From NCBI GenBank assembly GCA_017470585.1, contig JAFUYI010000063.1, forward strand, positions 1-35,100: a stretch of DNA of 35,100 bases, given 5' to 3'. Under the pieces are notes generated by a model. The model worked only from the letters and a program-made list of their open reading frames with translations, ran no database searches and had not been told where the DNA came from. The position numbers and the translations under genes were made by a program. This DNA is from Alphaproteobacteria bacterium. GTDB taxonomy: Bacteria > Pseudomonadota > Alphaproteobacteria > RF32 > CAG-239. Of the stretch, positions 32,499 to 35,100 are shown in pieces; the first letter of the stretch is position 1, and every line of letters starts with the position of its first letter.

Positions 32499-33255
32499 TT
32501 TTCTCCCCTCCTCGGGTTAAAAATTGAAATACTTTTTCATGCGGAGGATTTTTTAGTAATTCCTTGGGATTCCCCCGCGCTAAAATGGATTTGGTTTCGC
32601 CGTCCAAAAAAATTGAGTTATTGCCGACCGCAAAAATTGAGCTTAATTCGTGGGTTACAATTACGATCGTTGTGCCGAGATTATGGTTTATATCCAAAAT
32701 CAAATCATCCAAAAGCTTGGAACTGACCGGATCAAGTCCCGCGGACGGCTCATCAAAATACACAACATCAGGATCAAGTGCCAATGCCCTTGCAAGACCT
32801 GCTCTTTTTTTCATCCCTCCGCTTATCTCCGAAGGATAGTAATCTTCAAAGCCTTTTAATCCCACTAACGCCAATTTCAAAGCAGCAATTTCTCTTATTT
32901 CTTCGGGCGAATAGTTGCGGTAAAGCTGCAAAGGCAACGCAATATTTTCCGCCAAAGTCATCGAACTGAATAATGCCCCGCTTTGATATAAAATGCCGGA
33001 AGTTTGCATAATTTGGTTGCGAGTTATCGTATCTGCCGCCAAAAAATCAACATCATCGACAAAAATTTTGCCCTCAAGCGGTTTGACAAGTCCGGTCAAT
33101 ACCCGCAGCATACTGCTTTTACCGCATCCGGAACCTCCCATAATTATAAATATATCGTGCTTGTTAATGACAAAATCGGCATCTTTTAAGAGAACAAAAT
33201 CTCCATATCCGATTTTAAGACCGACCGCCTTTATTTTTACGTCATTTTTCATCAT
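32491..33255 (-). CDS. mlaF: MlaF-like ABC transporter ATPase
   Basis: 254 residues. Walker A GGSGCGKS (40-47); signature SGGMKKRAGLARALAL; Walker B VVYFDEPSAGLDP; switch His in VIVTHEL. It powers the lipid transporter with the MlaE-like permease and MlaD. It overlaps both neighbours by a few bases, so expression is coupled. Confidence 0.94.
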   Translation of the reverse strand: MMKNDVKIKAVGLKIGYGDFVLLKDADFVINKHDIFIIMGGSGCGKSSMLRVLTGLVKPLEGKIFVDDVDFLAADTITRNQIMQTSGILYQSGALFSSMTLAENIALPLQLYRNYSPEEIREIAALKLALVGLKGFEDYYPSEISGGMKKRAGLARALALDPDVVYFDEPSAGLDPVSSKLLDDLILDINHNLGTTIVIVTHELSSIFAVGNNSIFLDGETKSILARGNPKELLKNPPHEKVFQFLTRGGEKNA

Positions 33256-34367
33256 ATATCAAGCACCTCGCAGGCAAGAGTGATAAAACCGGTCATTACA
33301 ATCATCCACACAATAGCCGAAACTACTGCTTTGGTGGTGGATGTTCCGACGGCATCGGCGTTGCGCCCGCACGAAATACCGTAATAGCAGCCGCAAACCG
33401 CAATTACAATCCCAAATATCAACCCATGAAAAATACCGACAAAAAAGTTGTTGAGGGTTATGGCGGCAACAGACATTTCCCAATACTTCTGCAAAGGAAT
33501 ATCAAGCATGACAACTCCTACAAATCCGCCGCCCAGCATTCCCATAAAGTCAGCCCACATGGTCAAAATCGGCATGGCTATACTCAAAGCGATAATCCGC
33601 GGCAACACCAGAAAATCAAATTGATTGATACCCATTGTTTTAAGCGCATCAATTTCTTCGTTTACCTGCATGGTGCCGATTACCGCGGCATAAGATGCGC
33701 CGGTTCTGCCTGCCATTATAATACCGGTCATAATCGCGCCCATAATGCGGGTCATACCGATTGTTACAAGGCTGGCAACATAAATTTGCGCACCGAAAGT
33801 TTTTAGTTGCACCGCTCCGACAAAAGCCAAAATAAGCCCGACCATAAAACTTATAAGCGAGACTATCGGCAAGGCCTTATAGCCGCATTCTTCCAAAACA
33901 GCGGCAAAATCAAGCGAGCGCATTACCACACGTCCGAACATACTGCGAAATACCGCGTTGAAGGTCTTTCCCATAAAAGACAACCCGCTTTTTATTCCGT
34001 GGTAAACACTTACTCCCCAACTGCCGATACTTTCCAGAAGACCTGCTTTTCCGGTATCAACCGGAGATGGTTTACGGTCAACCGAAAAAGCAAGATTGAT
34101 AAGGTTTATCAATCCGTCAGGAAAAGCATTGTAACGCACGGGAATTGATAATTCCCGCGCCCTTTTTTCAATTTCAAAAATAAACGAAAGCAAAGTTGAG
34201 TCCCATTTGCCCAATGCTTGGGCTGAAAGTACAATGCCTTGCAGATTGTTTTTGATAAGCGCAAATACTTTCCCCTTGGCATTATCATTGCTAAACAGCA
34301 AATAATCCCCCTCAAAAGAGATGTTCAACAGCGAATTGCTTATATTAAAATCAAGAATCTGTTTCAT
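33252..34367 (-). CDS. mlaE: MlaE-like permease with N-terminal STAS domain
   Basis: 371 residues from the ATG at 34367. Residues about 1-100 resemble a STAS domain (the job of separate MlaB in E. coli); residues about 120-371 are the MlaE permease with several membrane helices (LPIVSLISFMVGLILAFVGA, GMTRIMGAIMTGIIMAGRTG, FGIVIAVCGCYYGISCGRNA). A TTG at 34427 would extend it but has no ribosome binding site. A TTGTGA-15-TATACC promoter-like pair ends right before the ATG, so the message may be nearly leaderless. First gene of the operon. Confidence 0.88.
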   Translation of the reverse strand: MKQILDFNISNSLLNISFEGDYLLFSNDNAKGKVFALIKNNLQGIVLSAQALGKWDSTLLSFIFEIEKRARELSIPVRYNAFPDGLINLINLAFSVDRKPSPVDTGKAGLLESIGSWGVSVYHGIKSGLSFMGKTFNAVFRSMFGRVVMRSLDFAAVLEECGYKALPIVSLISFMVGLILAFVGAVQLKTFGAQIYVASLVTIGMTRIMGAIMTGIIMAGRTGASYAAVIGTMQVNEEIDALKTMGINQFDFLVLPRIIALSIAMPILTMWADFMGMLGGGFVGVVMLDIPLQKYWEMSVAAITLNNFFVGIFHGLIFGIVIAVCGCYYGISCGRNADAVGTSTTKAVVSAIVWMIVMTGFITLACEVLDI

Positions 34368-34451
34368 AAGGTATAATTTATTATCTGTTGTCACAAAGTC
34401 AATAAATAAAAGAGATTTATCAAACAAAATAGCCGTAAAAAAAGGATGGAG

Positions 34452-34489
34452 GCTGTGTCAAGTACGGCAATTGATGACATCAATGAGGG
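34452..34489. repeat. Palindromic repeat, type 2
   Basis: GCTGTGTCAAGTACGGC (34452-34468) followed by AATTGATGACATC. It shares TCAAG and CGGCAATTGA with elements at 34973 and 35019. Confidence 0.5.
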
Positions 34490-34540
34490 GAATGGGTAAT
34501 CGGATCAAGCACGATAATGACATAAAAGGGACTGCTTGCT

Positions 34541-34592
34541 GAACTTGTTTCGGAATCTATGTTAAAGGTCCTGAAACAAGTTCAGGACGACA
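34541..34592. repeat. Palindromic intergenic repeat, type 1
   Basis: GAACTTGTTTCGGAATCT (34541-34558), spacer, GTCCTGAAACAAGTTCAGGAC (34568-34588), GACAA. The left half is the inverted complement of the right half (GAACTTGTTTC against GAAACAAGTTC). Partial copies of the right end (TTCAGGAGGACAA and TTCAGGACGACAA) follow at about 34602 and 34623. Confidence 0.8.
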
Positions 34593-34714
34593 ATTTGGTT
34601 ATTCAGGAGGACAAAGGGGGAGTTCAGGACGACAATTGGGGCAGGATTAACATAAGGACGGGGTAGAATGGACGACAAAAACTGGCGTTTATCCTCACTC
34701 TCCCAATGTCAAAG

Positions 34715-34767
34715 CCGAACTTGTTTCGGTGTCTTGAGATCCTGAAACGAGTTCAGGATGACAAAAA
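34715..34767. repeat. Palindromic intergenic repeat, type 1
   Basis: CCGAACTTGTTTCGG (34715-34729), GTGTCTTGAGAT, CCTGAAACGAGTTCAGG (34741-34757), ATGACAAAA. This is a complete copy of the unit at 34541. Confidence 0.8.
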
Positions 34768-34799
34768 ATGGTGTTTATCCTTACTCTACCTTACTATTT

Positions 34800-34832
34800 C
34801 GAACTTGTTTCGGAATCTTTTTTTAGAGATTT
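34800..34832. repeat. Half copy of type 1 repeat
   Basis: CGAACTTGTTTCGGAATCT then TTTTTTAGAGATT; the right half is missing or has been replaced. Confidence 0.6.
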
Positions 34833-34909
34833 CCTCTCCTCGCCGCCCATCTCTTCGGCGTTCTTTCCCCTACGTCACATCACCCGCCTCTTCGGTGTCC
34901 TTCCCCTCC

Positions 34910-35033
34910 TATGTCACGCCGCACTTGATGCGGCGTCCAGGTTAAACAATTTGCTAAATTATAGACCTAGATGCCGTGTCAAGCACGGCAATTGACGTCA
35001 GTGTTGGGAATGGATAACCGGATCAAGTCCGGC
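34910..35033. repeat. Cluster of type 2 palindromes
   Basis: GCCGCACTTGATGCGGC (34918-34934), GCCGTGTCAAGCACGGC (34973-34989) and CCGGATCAAGTCCGG (35019-35033), each followed by GTCC or CAATTGAC. These are short inverted repeats with a common CACTTGA/TCAAG core. No coding region is credible here. Confidence 0.7.
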
Positions 35034-35058
35034 AATTGACATAAAAAGGAAAGGGGGA

Positions 35059-35100
35059 CCGAACTTGTTTCGGAATCTATTTTTTGAGAGATCCTGAAAC
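35059..35100. repeat. Type 1 repeat cut by window edge
   Basis: CCGAACTTGTTTCGGAATCT, TTTTTTGAGAG, ATCCTGAAAC, matching the unit at 34715 and running off the window. Confidence 0.7.

Noticed and set aside
34706..34995. Open frames in the right-hand repeat region
   Set aside because: They run through palindromic repeats, have no ribosome binding site and no protein-like composition.
34541..35100. CRISPR array
   Set aside because: Repeats are palindromic, of unequal spacing and differ from each other. There are no regular spacers and no cas genes.

Overview
The window looks like a chromosomal segment of an AT-rich alphaproteobacterium. The evidence is the 101-residue zinc-free S14, the mrcA-prfB gene pair, an RpoH-type sigma factor, a STAS-fused MlaE and many short intergenic palindromes. 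A gut or host-associated lineage is only a guess from the general style. No tRNA, rRNA, CRISPR array or transposase gene was seen.

Layout. 1-600: intergenic palindromes, then the first copy of a structured RNA leader. 607-1125: a small secreted protein. 1209-10561 (minus): one uninterrupted 21-gene ribosomal protein cluster from rpsJ (S10) to rplO (L15), closed by a bidirectional terminator. 10.8-13.0 kb: two more leader plus secreted-protein cassettes around a small membrane protein. 13.0-14.1 kb: an OmpA-domain lipoprotein and a small Ser/Thr-rich exported protein. 14.1-21.4 kb (minus): a probable operon mrcA (PBP1A), prfB (with its programmed +1 frameshift), an AsmA/YhdP-like giant and a HAD-like protein. 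21.6-23.9 kb: lon. 24.0-26.8 kb: a cassette, rpoH, a 66-residue ORF and prmC. 26.8-29.7 kb: two cassettes flanking an ECF sigma / small membrane protein / Spy-like operon. 29.8-34.4 kb (minus): an Mla-type lipid transport operon (mlaE, mlaF, mlaD, auxiliary lipoprotein) followed by a short FtsK-like motor gene. 34.4-35.1 kb: a dense cluster of palindromic repeats.

The most interesting signal is a cassette present six times, on both strands, at the edges of core transcription units. Each cassette has a promoter, a roughly 190-200 nt structured RNA ending in an intrinsic-terminator hairpin, a short spacer with a ribosome binding site, and a gene for a small secreted beta-rich protein. The proteins share a signal peptide and first strands but differ in the body. 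The RNA has seven recurring helices with compensatory changes between copies. One is a 7-8 bp pseudoknot that is perfectly Watson-Crick in all six copies although its sequence differs each time. The first helix begins 7-8 nt after the proposed -10 element in every copy, so the RNA seems to start exactly at the structured element. I do not recognise this as a known RNA class. It is best read as a candidate cis-regulatory attenuator (riboswitch-like), or a free-standing small RNA with read-through into the gene, controlling a paralogous family of exported proteins.
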